64,000 bases of DNA from Mercurialis annua (taxonomy: Eukaryota; Streptophyta; Magnoliopsida; Malpighiales; Euphorbiaceae), in NCBI RefSeq assembly GCF_937616625.2, contig NC_065572.1:68446653-68510652 (forward strand), written 5' to 3'. Below, one piece after another: positions 1 through 11,793 of this stretch. Under the pieces are notes generated by a model, which was given only the letters and a program-made list of their open reading frames with translations, searched no databases and was not told where the DNA came from. The position numbers and the translations under genes were made by a program. Each line of letters starts with the position of its first letter. The stretch's first letter is position 1.

Positions 1-810
1 TAAGAAGCTGTAAGTCAAGTCTTAAAAATACATTTTGTAACAGAAGCAGCATAATTAACCAGCCTTTATTTTCTTAGCAATAATGGCTCACCAGCACGGG
101 GAATACTCTCATCAGAAACATTTTGACCGCATGAATAAACATCAGGTTGATCTACTGTCAATAAAGAAATATCATCCTCAGTATTTTCTTGAGCAGTATT
201 GTGCTGAACAGTTTCTTGGCAACCATGTGATACACAATCATTGACCTGCATTCAAGAAAATATAAAAAATAAAGGCAATTTTTATTTTCAGAAAGCAAAA
301 ACCTGAGATGATTGATACCTTGTCATATTCAAAAAGCACATAACTTCCATTCTCAAACTTGTAATAAAGTCCATCACTACTACTGTAATACCAACCAGCA
401 TTAGGGTCATGATAAAATCCGCTTCTGCATCAAATAAAAAGACAAATTTAAAAGAGGGAAAATTATACAACCCGCCGTGTCATTCATACAACAACTAATA
501 ATAATGCGATAGTCATGTAAAAAGATTTCCTATCGCAAATGCTCATTATCTGGTTGTAAAACTGACGTGGTGCAACCGTTGTGTGAGATAAATAATCTTA
601 AAAGAGAAGCCAACAAGAAAAGCACAAATTGAATTAAAGAGAATAATTATATAGGAAGCAGTAATTAGAGAGTTAAAAGTAGTTAGTGGTTAAGGGTAGA
701 AACCTGGGGTGGTAGTAGAGCTGAGAGTTATCATCCCATACAAAACAATTATTCTGTTCTTCATGTTCCTCTATTTCTTCTTGTGATTCTGTTTCTTTGA
801 TTCCCTCCAT
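1..810 (-). CDS. OCRE-domain protein, 5' exons (gene continues past the left edge)
   Basis: Three exons and the start of a fourth can be joined in phase: exon 1 810-704 (ATG at 810), exon 2 424-319, exon 3 245-92, and a fourth beginning at about position 7 behind a CAG acceptor. The N-terminus is acidic and Glu-rich. Exons 1-2 join to give an aromatic octamer-repeat (OCRE) pattern: WDDNSQLYYHPRSGFYHDPN, followed by GWYYSS and GLYYKFENG. The OCRE fold occurs in RNA-processing proteins such as SUA/RBM5 and in AGGF1-like proteins with FHA and G-patch domains. Which of these this is cannot be told, because the C-terminal domains lie outside the window. Exon 3 (VNDCVSHG onward) is acidic and low in complexity. 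It could instead read to a stop at position 66, but the GTGAGC donor and the acceptor at the edge favour continuation. An in-frame TTG upstream of the ATG was not used. Confidence 0.75.
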
Positions 811-1420
811 TTTATTTCTGTAACCTTTTTCTCTATCAGAATTGATTGAAGATTGAATTTTGAGAAAATTAGACAATATACGGTCTTGGGCCAAATTGTT
901 GTGAATAGTACACCCACATATTTCTTTTTATTATTTTACGTTGTTAAATTAATTAGTTTAACTAATCAACTTTTCTCTTTAACAAATAAACATTCAAAAT
1001 AGAAAAAATACGATAAATTTTGGTAAACAGATGCCAATGTTTTTAACCTAATTTTCTTGCAAGTGATTTTGTTTGATTTACATGGTTTCTGATTGTAAAT
1101 GTGTATTTGAATATTTTGCTATTGATAGTTAGAATAACATACATTTGTAAAATAAATTTTGGCAAACAGATGTCAATGGTTTACCAATTCTACTTCATTG
1201 GGAAATCATTCATATTACTGGTAAATTTTTTTTTGCTAGTTTAATACTTTTAAAATGTGAACTATTTATTTATTTAATTTTACATTATGATTTGGGAATG
1301 AATAATTCTTCCTGGTACATTGCTAGGAAGAGCATTAGCTTTGATTTTATGTCATTGATGTGATTTATTTTATTTAAAAAAAAACTAAAAATGGAATAAT
1401 GTGTATAAATATATGTATTC
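811..1420. other. 5' flank of the OCRE gene, AT-rich, no gene seen
   Basis: AT-rich non-coding DNA upstream of the minus-strand OCRE gene. It presumably holds that gene's promoter, but no distinct TATA or other element could be assigned with confidence. No open frame of interest was seen on either strand. Confidence 0.5.
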
Positions 1421-2370
1421 TACTGGTTAACTGATAGTTGTTATGGTAACTTTTTGTATGTGGATCAATTATGTATCAATTAGGGATAGTATATGTTGTC
1501 TGATGGTTAATTAATAGTTAATTTAAAATAATTAAAGATATATATATATATATATATATATATTATCTGATGGTTATCTAATAGTTAATTTGAAATAATT
1601 AAGGGATATTATATATTATCTGATGGTTAACTAATAGTTAACTTGTTTTATTTCAATATTAAATTCTTTTTTGAATTGTCTTTGTTATTTTTTTATATTG
1701 CAGTTGTTTTCTGTCAAATTGATAAAAAAAACGATGAACGAAGCCGGTTTGAGTTGAACGAAGAAAGCAGTCGTCGGAGTGGGACGAAGATAGGCGAACG
1801 ATGAACGAAGGCGCGGTGGCTGGCAGCTGTTGTCCTTTTTATTGTAATTGGGATATTAGCAATAATGTAAAAATAATTAAGGTTAACTATATGTTTTCTA
1901 ATGGTTAATTAATAGTTAACTAATTTTGTATGATTTTTTATATAAAATATGAATATATATTGATAATTACTTTTTTTTAATTACAGTTAACTTATATGTG
2001 ACTAATAGTTAACTAACAGTTATTTTTATACGTATGATTATTTTTAAAATAATTGAAATTTGATGTTCAGTTGTTTTTTTGTTATATTTGAATAATTTTA
2101 AAAATAATTAGAGTGTAATTATATGTTTCCTAACGGTTAACTATTAGTTAACTATATTTGTGTTGGTTATCTAAAACATGAATACGTCATGTTAATTATC
2201 ATTTTTTATTAGTTAAAGTTAACTAATAAGTGACTACTGGTTAACTGACAGTTAACTAATCTGGTGTACTGTTAATTTTATGATATATTATTGTTAGATT
2301 TATCTAAAAATGATTTTATGATGTTAATAGTTTTTTATTAAATTTAATTTATTAATGGTTAACTACAAAA
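1420..2370. repeat. Field of degenerate GGTTAACTAATAGTTAACT palindromes
   Basis: About nine imperfect copies of a self-complementary motif close to GGTTAACTAATAGTTAACT are scattered at irregular spacing, for example near 1425, 1503, 1570, 1622, 1898, 1998, 2135, 2240 and 2355. Many are preceded by TCTGATGG or TAATGG. A (TA)n microsatellite lies at about 1539-1563. The copies differ by single bases (GTTAAT, GTTATC, GACAGTTAAC), so this is an old, drifting array or remains of a small palindromic element. No coding potential was seen. Confidence 0.6.
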
Positions 2371-2556
2371 GAAAATTAACGGCAGAAAATTGCAGGAGAC
2401 AGAAACAGAGAGGAAACATAATTTATAAACTTAAAACATGCACTATTTGTTAGCAAATGCATAGTGTCACAGCACAATAATGATGATATTCTTATAAAGG
2501 AGCATAACTACTATTACTGGACAAGCCATGTCAGTATGTAAAAGAGAGCACGCTTG

Positions 2557-2940
2557 TTAATGCAAAAGATGAAATAGTTCTGTAAAGATGCGAGAAAATG
2601 ATGTACAACGTGTAATTTTCTTAAAATATATCTCTTCATGGACCGCAACAACTTCCGGATCAGGAGGAGGTTGGATCAGACTGTCAGCAGCAACTTTTGG
2701 ATCAGGAGGAGGTTGGATCAGACCGTCAGTTGGATTAGACCGAACAGGAGGTTCAAATGGACCTTCATCGCCAGCAGCAGCAAACTCAGTTTGAACTCCA
2801 CCTACAACATCTTTCACTTCATATATTAGGAACAATCGGTAGGGTTTTGACTCAGTAATTAAAAAATAAAAATCTTACCTAGTCGAGGGACCGATGGAGC
2901 AGCAGCAACAATTCCGATATCAACAGATACAATTTAAACA
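2557..2940 (-). pseudogene. Unrecognised proline-rich coding fragment, low confidence
   Basis: Two minus-strand blocks can be joined in phase: about 2940-2879 (IVSVDIGIVAAAPSVPRL, donor GTAAG) and 2816-2557 (VKDVVGGVQTEFAAAGDE and onward to a stop). The second block holds a 42-bp direct duplication encoding SLIQPPPDPEVVA-like repeats, flanked by acidic residues. There is no start codon or clear upstream exon, and an in-frame stop sits just before the first block. It may be a fragment of a host gene or of the retroelement to its right. No family is recognised. Confidence 0.25.
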
Positions 2941-4349
2941 CCTTTCATTTCATAAGTGATGGATATGGTTCAACCATACCAGAAATATCTAAGACCAAAC
3001 AAAGTCCTACTTAAACAGGGATAGACGTAATGTACCAGACTCAGTGCATTGTATTAGACTCAGTATGGTGTACCCGACTTAGTGTATTGTATCAGACTTA
3101 GTGTAGTGTACCAGACCTAGTGTACTGTATGCAAATGCAGATCTTCACGAAGGATTAATGTGGATTGTAAAACATCCCTAAAACATTCACCACAAGAAAT
3201 TGTGGAATACGAAACAAATGATTGTCCCAAGGGACAAGAACAAAACAAACACGAAGTAAAAAGGCTACGAGCCTAGACGATGTTCTCCTCTGGAAAGGTC
3301 GATCCCTCCTTTGGACTTACAACATCAAACACATTGAGTTCCTCTTCATTAGGAGAATCTTGAAAGTTTGTCATTTTTCGATTCGATGCCTCCAATAGAA
3401 GCTAGTCGCAGACCTATGACACAGACGCATGACATACTCAACAGTATGATTCTTTACCGATAAAGAAAAAGCAACACAAATTCATAAAAGGCACGCAATT
3501 GTTCTCTGAAAGGGGGAGTCTACCACAAAAACCCCCCTAAAGAAAAGTACAAACAAAAGAAGTACTACCTCAAAAGGTAGCACCAAAACAAAGTAAAAGA
3601 AAGCTAGCTGCAGGTCCAACATACGACCTACATCTTTTCCTCTAGAAGGGTCACTCCCTCCTTTGGGCCACCCGAATCTTTCTCTTTAGAAAGTTCCTCG
3701 ACTGAGTCAGGGATAAGAGAATCATGCTTGATGACCTCCGAAGTTTCAACCTCCAAATAACGGTTGAAATTGTCTTGGACGCAGTCAATAGTCCCGAAGG
3801 AGGCAAAAGCTGCTTGCCATCTTTGGCAGTATTAACAACAAGCTCTTTTTCCTCCTCGGATTCCACGACGTCCTTCATGCCATCTCTAGCAGCGTACGAA
3901 GGGAGAACTGGAGAAACATGCAACCCATCTTTCTTAAGCTGCAACCTTTGCCGCAGCTCGCTGACCCAGAGTTCGAAAATCAATCGACATAAACTTGTTG
4001 ATATCATAATCGGGGTAGTCCTCACGAATGATCTTTATCACAGTGGAACAGAAGTCAGTCAAACACCTGCAGGTTTAAACCCGACAATCACAACATCATC
4101 ATTATCATCAAAAGAGAGAGAGTCACGTCATCAAGAAAATTATCACCCATCTTTACAATAAAGGAGAAAAAAAGTAAACAAAATCCAACATGTAGAACAA
4201 AACAAAGAAATGAAGTGGGTCGAGCCGAAATAAAGCTCGATAAGAAGAGACAACACGAAGAAAGCAACGTTTCAAAATACAAGACAAAAGGTCACAGACA
4301 CACTCCACAGAAACAATGAAATAAACATAAATGCTTGACATAAATATTC
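2941..4349. mobile_element. Decayed interior of a probable LTR retrotransposon
   Basis: This block is less AT-rich than its left flank and ends in an LTR-like segment. On the minus strand, 4160-3610 holds a broken lysine/glutamate-rich coding stretch. The frame beginning IIREDYPDYDINKFMSIDF passes to a second frame (LRQRLQLKKDGL onward) and then to a third (EVETSEVIKHDSLIPDSVEE onward), so at least two frameshifts separate the parts. Some plant Tat-lineage Gypsy elements carry an extra antisense frame near the 3' LTR, which would fit, but that is inference. No gag, protease, RT or integrase motifs were found, so any such domains are missing. Confidence 0.45.
3028..3130. repeat. About 20-bp tandem repeat, TGTACCAGACTTAG type
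   Basis: Roughly five degenerate head-to-tail copies of a motif close to TGTACCAGACTTAGTGTA. Units differ at several bases (ACCCGACTTAG, ATTAGACTCAG, ATCAGACTTAG). It lies within the decayed retroelement block and has no coding role that I can see. Confidence 0.7.
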
Positions 4350-4771
4350 TTGTTGGGAAGGACTAATGATGGATACACCACCAGAATAGTACACAAGACC
4401 CACACAGGTGGCGTTGGTCACTGACTCAGAGACAAGCCCGAAGTCACTGACTCAGAGACAAGTCCGAAGTCACTGACTCAGTACGCAGTGTTACCAGAAG
4501 ACCGGATAACGCCCTTATCCCGTGAAATCAGGGATAAGGACGGATTTTACATAATCTTAACAAGAAGATGAACTCAAATCAGTAACAAGACTCATACTAC
4601 AACGCAATGACTATATATTATATATTAATTGAACTAGGTCAGGTAAAGGACACCTTTTATTACTCATATTCACTCCAAACTCTTATGAATTCAGTCTATC
4701 AGACTTAGGCATCAAAGGGTGTTCGAGCCAACACCGGCTCGAATCCTTCCAACCTATCTTTTATGTGTAGA
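4350..4771 (+). mobile_element. LTR-like segment abutting the tandem array
   Basis: The segment has the usual order of a plant Gypsy LTR on the plus strand. A repeat-containing upstream part begins near TGTTGGGAAGG at about 4349. A TATA-like run (ACTATATATTATATATT) sits near 4609. The R/U5-like tail contains CATTCACTCCAAACTC and then GACTTAGGCATC with a GTTCGAGCC/GGCTCGAAT hairpin. It ends around 4771 at TGTGTAG, directly against the first base of the array homology. The exact ends and a target duplication could not be set. No second LTR is visible in the window. Confidence 0.55.
4418..4485. repeat. 28-bp tandem repeat with TGACTCA cores
   Basis: Two full copies and a partial third copy of a 28-bp unit beginning GTCACTGACTCAGAGACAAG. 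Each holds a TGACTCA palindromic core, the AP-1/bZIP-like (GCN4-type) motif. It sits in the probable U3 part of the LTR-like segment, where tandem enhancer-like repeats are common. A regulatory role is inference. Confidence 0.65.
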
Positions 4772-5927
4772 TTGATGATCACACTCAGACCGTCCACATC
4801 AAGACCGGATCCAGCATCACCGGAGCCATCAATAAGGAAAATTCCTTAGAGTTAAAACTCAGCTAATTAGCAATTGCAAAGTAACTAGTTTTACCTGTTT
4901 GAGGGCTTGAAGGGCGCCGCGATGGCGCACTTGACGAAGACGCCATCCCTGACGAAAAGCCAAAAAACCCTGTGGATACTCCTCGTATCTGAAGAGGTGG
5001 AGCGCAAATCGGAATAAAATCTTGCAGATATGCTGGAGGGAATGTCTTAGAGTATTATGGGGACAGATCCGGGGACAGAACCGGGGACCGGGATGCATCA
5101 GGACTTGGACAAATGCGCGGCGGAGCTGTAACGTGTAAACCACCAGCATCGGCCAACTGGTTCTCTACGAAATTCCCCAACTCGTGTAGACCGTAGGACC
5201 GCAGAACTTTCAATAGGGTAGTCCTCCCATCAACATCATCAACAGCTACTTCAGGAGGCTGCGGCGTTTGCGGATTGCTTGTAGACTGTTGATATTCTCT
5301 TCTAAAGGAAATCCTATGGATTAATTCAATTACATACATCGAAAAACCAAAAAGCACCAAAGTCTGATAGACATCGTAATATTTGAAAAAAAAACAAAAA
5401 ATTAATATAAAAATTGCAAAGAAAAAGAATAAAGGCATATCAAATCCGTCGGAAGTTTCATTTCACTGTTAAGGAACAATTTAAATCCATGTCACTTACT
5501 CATGATCATTCGTCGGAAGTTTCATTTCACCCGGCGGCAAAACCCTAAGAGGAGGAGGAAGGTTGCAAAAATCAGCCGAAGGGACAGAACCACTAGATGC
5601 TACCATCCATTTTTCAAAATTGATACGATCTGTCAGCTCCTCTTTGAGGTTAGTGAAGCCCAAATAAGTCAAAACCCGTTCGAGCGGAGGGGCGTTGATA
5701 ATATCGGAACCGATCTGGCATTCTTCCTTAACAGTGACTGCTTTCAGCAAGCAAATGCGTAGATCCAGATGCTGTCTAAATTGCTTCACATGATCAAATA
5801 ACCCATAGTAGTCTAAGCTTACGCACAAATCATCAATCTTGAAAAGCAAACCCAATTAAAATAAATTGGAAAACATTAAAGAAGACAGAACAAGAGAGAC
5901 TGAATGCACTCACCAGCCGTCCGCCAT
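4705..5927 (-). pseudogene. Array gene copy 1 (left edge), broken
   Basis: This copy has the full exon layout (exon 1 5927-5914, exon 2 5817-5500, exon 3 5382-4895, exon 4 from 4844) but three defects. The exon 3 acceptor CAG is CAA at 5383-5385. A CAA-to-TAA change ends the frame just after the SPDLSP repeat, near 5055. Residue 182 is Phe instead of Ile. Its exon 4 does not enter another unit: it reads DAGSGLDVDGLSVIINLHIKD and then into the LTR-like segment, stopping at 4705. This tail may therefore resemble the ancestral 3' end. It has two copies of the 12-bp SP repeat. Confidence 0.8.
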
Positions 5928-6109
5928 GAGAGAGAATAGGGTTTAGCAAATGAGAGAATAGGGTTTAAAATTCTCTCTTTTTTTTTGCCAAAAGAGAGAA
6001 TAGGGATTAGCGAATTCCAGCTTTCTCTCACTTATGCCGGCAAATAAAAACAGGACAAAGCAATATTTGTTTGGAGGGTGGGCTTTTTGTAGCCTTCGGC
6101 CCACCCAAT

Positions 6110-7338
6110 TTATTTTGAGGAAATTAGGCCCAACAACGTGAAAAGGCAAAATAATCTCAGCAACACGGTGCGGCTTTTCCGTTTGATGATCACACTCAGA
6201 CCGGCCACCTCAAGACCGGATCCAGCTTCACCGGAGCCATCAATAAGGAAAATTCCTTAGAGTTAAAACTCAGCTAATTAGCAATTGCAAAGTAACTAGT
6301 TTTACCTGTTTGAGGGCTTGAAGGGCGCCGCGATGGCGCACTTGACGAAGACGCCATCCCTGACGAAAAGCCAAAAAACCCTGTGGATACTCCTCGTATC
6401 TGAAGAGGTGGAGCGCAAATCGGAAGAAAATCTTGCAAATATGCTGGAGGGAATGTCTTAGAGTATTGTGGGGACAGATCCGGGGACAGAACCGGGGACC
6501 GGGATGCATCAGGACTTGGACAAATGCGCGGCGGAGCTGTAACGTGTAAACCACCAGCATCGGCCAACTGGTTCTCTACGATATTCCCCAACTCGTGTGA
6601 CCGTAGGACCACAGAACTTTCAATAGGGTAGTCCTCCCATCAACATCATCAACAGCTACTTCAGGAGGCTGCGGCATTTGCGGATTGCTTGTAGACTGTT
6701 GATATTCTCTTCTAAAGGAAATCCTATGGATTAATTCCATTGCATACATCGAAAAACCAAAAAGCACCAAAGTCTGATAGACATCGTAATATCTGGAAAA
6801 AAAAACAAAAAATTAATATAAAAATTGCAAAGAAAAAGAATAAAGGCATATCAAATCCGTCGGAAGTTTCATTTCACTGTTAAGGAACAATTTAAATCCA
6901 TGTCACTTACTCATGATCATTCGTCGGAAGTTTCATTTCACCCGGCGGCAAAACCCTAAGAGGAGGAGGAAGGTTGCAAAAACCAGCCGAAGGGACAGAA
7001 CCACTAGATGCTACCATCCATTTTTCAAAATTGATACGATCTGTCAGCTCCTCTTTGAGGTTAGTGAAGCCCAAATAAGTCAAAACCCGTTCGAGCGGAG
7101 GGGCGTTGATAATATCGGAACCGATCTGGCATTCTTCCTTAACAGTGACTGCTTTCAGCAAGCAAATGCGTAGATCCAGATGCTGTCTAAATTGCTTCAC
7201 ATGATCAAATAACCCATAGTAGTCTAAGCTTACGCACAAATCATCAATCTTGAAAAGCAAACCCAATTAAAATAAATCGGAAAACATTAAAGAAGACAGA
7301 ACAAGAGAGACTGAATGCACTCACCAGCCGTCCGCCAT
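6110..7338 (-). pseudogene. Array gene copy 2, frameshifted
   Basis: A 2-bp deletion in exon 3 (GTCTACACGAG reads GTCACACGAG, near 6598) shifts the frame after SYG and gives a stop at 6576. The third helical module and everything after it are lost. Other differences from the consensus are D87G, T150M and AM at residues 128-129 instead of VI. The splice sites, promoter and the downstream exon 4 region are unchanged. It has two 12-bp SP repeats. Confidence 0.8.
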
Positions 7339-7520
7339 GAGAGAGAATAGGGTTTAGCAAATGAGAGAATAGGGTTTAAAATTCTCTCTTTTTTTTTGCC
7401 AAAAGAGAGAATAGGGATTAGCGAATTCCAGCTTTCTCTCACTTATGCCGGCAAATAAAAACAGGACAAAGCAATATTTGTTTGGAGGGTGGGCTTTTTG
7501 TAGCCTTCGGCCCACCCAAT

Positions 7521-8762
7521 TTATTTTGAGGAAATTAGGCCCAACAACGTGAAAAGGCAAAATAATCTCAGCAACACGGTGCGGCTTTTCCGTTTGATGA
7601 TCACACTCAGACCGGCCACCTCAAGACCGGATCCAGCTTCACCGGAGCCATCAATAAGGAAAATTCCTTAGAGTTAAAACTCAGCTAATTAGCAATTGCA
7701 AAGTAACTAGTTTTACCTGTTTGAGGGCTTGAAGGGCGCCGCGATGGCGCACTTGACGAAGACGCCATCCCTGACGAAAAGCCAAAAAACCCTGTGGATA
7801 CTCCTCGTATCTGAAGAGGTGGAGCGCAAATCGGAAGAAAATCTTGCAGATATGCTGGAGGGAATGTCTTAGAGTATTGTGGGGACAGATCCGGGGACAG
7901 AACCGGGGACCGACCCGGGGACCGGGATGCATCAGGACTTGGACAAATGCGCGGCGGAGCTGTAACGTGTAAACCACCAGCATCGGCCAACTGGTTCTCT
8001 ACGATATTCCCCAACTCGTGTAGACCGTAGGACCGCAGAACTTTCAATAGGGTAGTCCTCCCATCAACATCATCAACAGCTACTTCAGGAGGCTGCGGCG
8101 TTTGCGGATTGCTTGTAGACTGTTGATATTCTCTTCTAAAGGAAATCCTATGGATTAATTCCATTGCATACATCGAAAAACCAAAAAGCACCAAAGTCTG
8201 ATAGACATCGTAATATCTGGAAAAAAAAACAAAAAATTAATATAAAAATTGCAAAGAAAAAGAATAAAGGCATATCAAATCCGTCGGAAGTTTCATTTCA
8301 CTGTTAAGGAACAATTTAAATCCATGTCACTTACTCATGATCATTCGTCGGAAGTTTCATTTCACCCGGCGGCAAAACCCTAAGAGGAGGAGGAAGGTTG
8401 CAAAAATCAGCCGAAGGGACAGAACCACTAGATGCTACCATCCATTTTTCAAAATTGATACGATCTGTCAGCTCCTCTTTGAGGTTAGTGAAGCCCAAAT
8501 AAGTCAAAACCCGTTCGAGCGGAGGGGCGTTGATAATATCGGAACCGATCTGGCATTCTTCCTTAACAGTGACTGCTTTCAGCAAGCAAATGCGTAGATC
8601 CAGATGCTGTCTAAATTGCTTCACATGATCAAATAACCCATAGTAGTCTAAGCTTACGCACAAATCATCAATCTTGAAAAGCAAACCCAATTAAAATAAA
8701 TCGGAAAACATTAAAGAAGACAGAACAAGAGAGACTGAATGCACTCACCAGCCGTCTGCCAT
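7521..8762 (-). CDS. Array gene copy 3
   Basis: Reads as intact with the copy 18 gene model. Differences: AM at residues 128-129, Tyr at 116, Gly at 212 in the SP repeat (SPGRSP), a silent change in exon 1 (GCA for GCG), and a C variant in the upstream region near 8894 (CAACGCAAT). It has three 12-bp SP repeats. Confidence 0.65.
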
Positions 8763-8944
8763 GAGAGAGAATAGGGTTTAGCAAATGAGAGAATAGGGTT
8801 TAAAATTCTCTCTTTTTTTTTGCCAAAAGAGAGAATAGGGATTAGCGAATTCCAGCTTTCTCTCACTTATGCCGGCAAATAAAAACAGGACAACGCAATA
8901 TTTGTTTGGAGGGTGGGCTTTTTGTAGCCTTCGGCCCACCCAAT

Positions 8945-10186
8945 TTATTTTGAGGAAATTAGGCCCAACAACGTGAAAAGGCAAAATAATCTCAGCAACA
9001 CGGTGCGGCTTTTCCGTTTGATGATCACACTCAGACCGGCCACCTCAAGACCGGATCCAGCTTCACCGGAGCCATCAATAAGGAAAATTCCTTAGAGTTA
9101 AAACTCAGCTAATTAGCAATTGCAAAGTAACTAGTTTTACCTGTTTGAGGGCTTGAAGGGCGCCGCGATGGCGCACTTGACGAAGACGCCATCCCTGACG
9201 AAAAGCCAAAAAACCCTGTGGATACTCCTCGTATCTGAAGAGGTGGAGCGCAAATCGGAAGAAAATCTTGCAGATATGCTGGAGGGAATGTCTTAGAGTA
9301 TTGTGGGGACAGATCCGGGGACAGAACCGGGGACCGACCCGGGGACCGGGATGCATCAGGACTTGGACAAATGCGCGGCGGAGCTGTAACGTGTAAACCA
9401 CCAGCATCGGCCAACTGGTTCTCTACGATATTCCCCAACTCGTGTAGACCGTAGGACCGCAGAACTTTCAATAGGGTAGTCCTCCCATCAACATCATCAA
9501 CAGCTACTTCAGGAGGCTGCGGCGTTTGCGGATTGCTTGTAGACTGTTGATATTCTCTTCTAAAGGAAATCCTATGGATTAATTCCATTGCATACATCGA
9601 AAAACCAAAAAGCACCAAAGTCTGATGGACATCGTAATATCTGAAAAAAAAAACAAAAAATTAATATAAAAATTGCAAAGAAAAAGAATAAAGGCATATC
9701 AAATCCGTCGGAAGTTTCATTTCACTGTTAAGGAACAATTTAAATCCATGTCACTTACTCATGATCATTCGTCGGAAGTTTCATTTCACCCGGCGGCAAA
9801 ACCCTAAGAGGAGGAGGAAGGTTGCAAAAATCAGCCGAAGGGACAGAACCACTAGATGCAACCATCCATTTTTCAAAATTGATACGATCTGTCAGCTCCT
9901 CTTTGAGGTTAGTGAAGCCCAAATAAGTCAAAACCCGTTCGAGCGGAGGGGCGTTGATAATATCGGAACCGATCTGGCATTCTTCCTTAACAGTGACTGC
10001 TTTCAGCAAGCAAATGCGTAGATCCAGATGCTGTCTAAATTGCTTCACATGATCAAATAACCCATAGTAGTCTAAGCTTACGCACAAATCATCAATCTTG
10101 AAAAGCAAACCCAATTAAAATAAATCGGAAAACATTAAAGAAGACAGAACAAGAGAGACTGAATGCACTCACCAGCCGTCCGCCAT
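8945..10186 (-). CDS. Array gene copy 4
   Basis: Reads as intact. It keeps AM at 128-129 like copies 2-3 but has His at 116 like the right-hand copies. It shares a silent exon 2 base change (GATGCAACC on the plus strand, near 9857) with copies 5 and 6. Gly at 212; three SP repeats. Confidence 0.65.
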
Positions 10187-10368
10187 GAGAGAGAATAGGG
10201 TTTAGCAAATGAGAGAATAGGGTTTAAAATTCTCTCTTTTTTTTTGCCAAAAGAGAGAATAGGGATTAGCGAATTCCAGCTTTCTCTCACTTATGCCGGC
10301 AAATAAAAACAGGACAAAGCAATATTTGTTTGGAGGGTGGGCTTTTTGTAGCCTTCGGCCCACCCAAT

Positions 10369-11611
10369 TTATTTTGAGGAAATTAGGCCCAACAACGTGA
10401 AAAGGCAAAATAATCTCAGCAACACGGTGCGGCTTTTCCGTTTGATGATCACACTCAGACCGGCCACCTCAAGACCGGATCCAGCTTCACCGGAGCCATC
10501 AATAAGGAAAATTCCTTAGAGTTAAAACTCAGCTAATTAGCAATTGCAAAGTAACTAGTTTTACCTGTTTGAGTGCTTGAAGGGCGCCGCGATGGCGCAC
10601 TTGACGAAGACGCCATCCCTGACGAAAAGCCAAAAAACCCTGTGGATACTCCTCGTATCTGAAGAGGTGGAGCGCAAATCGGAAGAAAATCTTGCAGATA
10701 TGCTGGAGGGAATGTCTTAGAGTATTGTGGGGACAGATCCAGGGACAGAACCGGGGACCGACCCGGGGACCGGGATGCATCAGGACTTGGACAAATGCGC
10801 GGCGGAGCTGTAACGTGTAAACCACCAGCATCGGCCAACTGGTTCTCTACGATATTCCCCAACTCGTGTAGACCGTAGGACCGCAGAACTTTCAATAGGG
10901 TAGTCCTCCCATCAACATCATCAACAGCTACTTCAGGAGGCTGCGGCGTTTGCGGATTGCTTGTAGACTGTTGATATTCTCTTCTAAAGGAAATCCTATG
11001 GATTAATTCAATTACATACATCGAAAAACCAAAAAGCACCAAAGTCTGATAGACATCGTAATATCTGAAAAAAAAAAACAAAAAATTAATATAAAAATTG
11101 CAAAGAAAAAGAATAAAGGCATATCAAATCCGTCGGAAGTTTCATTTCACTGTTAAGGAACAATTTAAATCCATGTCACTTACTCATGATCATTCGTCGG
11201 AAGTTTCATTTCACCCGGCGGCAAAACCCTAAGAGGAGGAGGAAGGTTGCAAAAATCAGCCGAAGGGACAGAACCACTAGATGCAACCATCCATTTTTCA
11301 AAATTGATACGATCTGTCAGCTCCTCTTTGAGGTTAGTGAAGCCCAAATAAGTCAAAACCCGTTCGAGCGGAGGGGCGTTGATAATATCGGAACCGATCT
11401 GGCATTCTTCCTTAACAGTGACTGCTTTCAGCAAGCAAATGCGTAGATCCAGATGCTGTCTAAATTGCTTCACATGATCAAATAACCCATAGTAGTCTAA
11501 GCTTACGCACAAATCATCAATCTTGAAAAGCAAACCCAATTAAAATAAATCGGAAAACATTAAAGAAGACAGAACAAGAGAGACTGAATGCACTCACCAG
11601 CCGTCCGCCAT
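10369..11611 (-). CDS. Array gene copy 5
   Basis: Reads as intact. Substitutions: Tyr 116, Gly 212, Leu for Pro at 219 in the last SP repeat, and Thr for Pro at 275 near the exon 3 end. It shares the silent exon 2 marker of copies 4-6 and an A variant upstream (GGAAAAAGC near 11740) with copy 6. Confidence 0.65.
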
Positions 11612-11793
11612 GAGAGAGAATAGGGTTTAGCAAATGAGAGAATAGGGTTTAAAATTCTCTCTTTTTTTTTGCCAAAAGAGAGAATAGGGATTAGCGAATT
11701 CCAGCTTTCTCTCACTTATGCCGGCAAATAAAAACAGGAAAAAGCAATATTTGTTTGGAGGGTGGGCTTTTTGTAGCCTTCGGCCCACCCAAT

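Noticed and set aside
5502..5762. 86-codon plus-strand open frame inside every array unit, antisense to exon 2
   Set aside because: It mirrors exon 2 and is kept only because units are near-identical. The spliced minus-strand gene explains the DNA better, and the plus frame has no promoter or splice context.
5496..5855. Exon 2 read as a single-exon protein beginning MGLLFKIDD
   Set aside because: The apparent Met is a TTG codon in an intron-like stretch. The ATG is in the 14-nt upstream exon with a perfect GTGAGT donor.
5943..6149. 68-codon minus-strand open frame upstream of each array ATG
   Set aside because: It starts at TTG, has no ATG, and covers the promoter and leader motifs. Part of it in another frame is the neighbour's exon 4.
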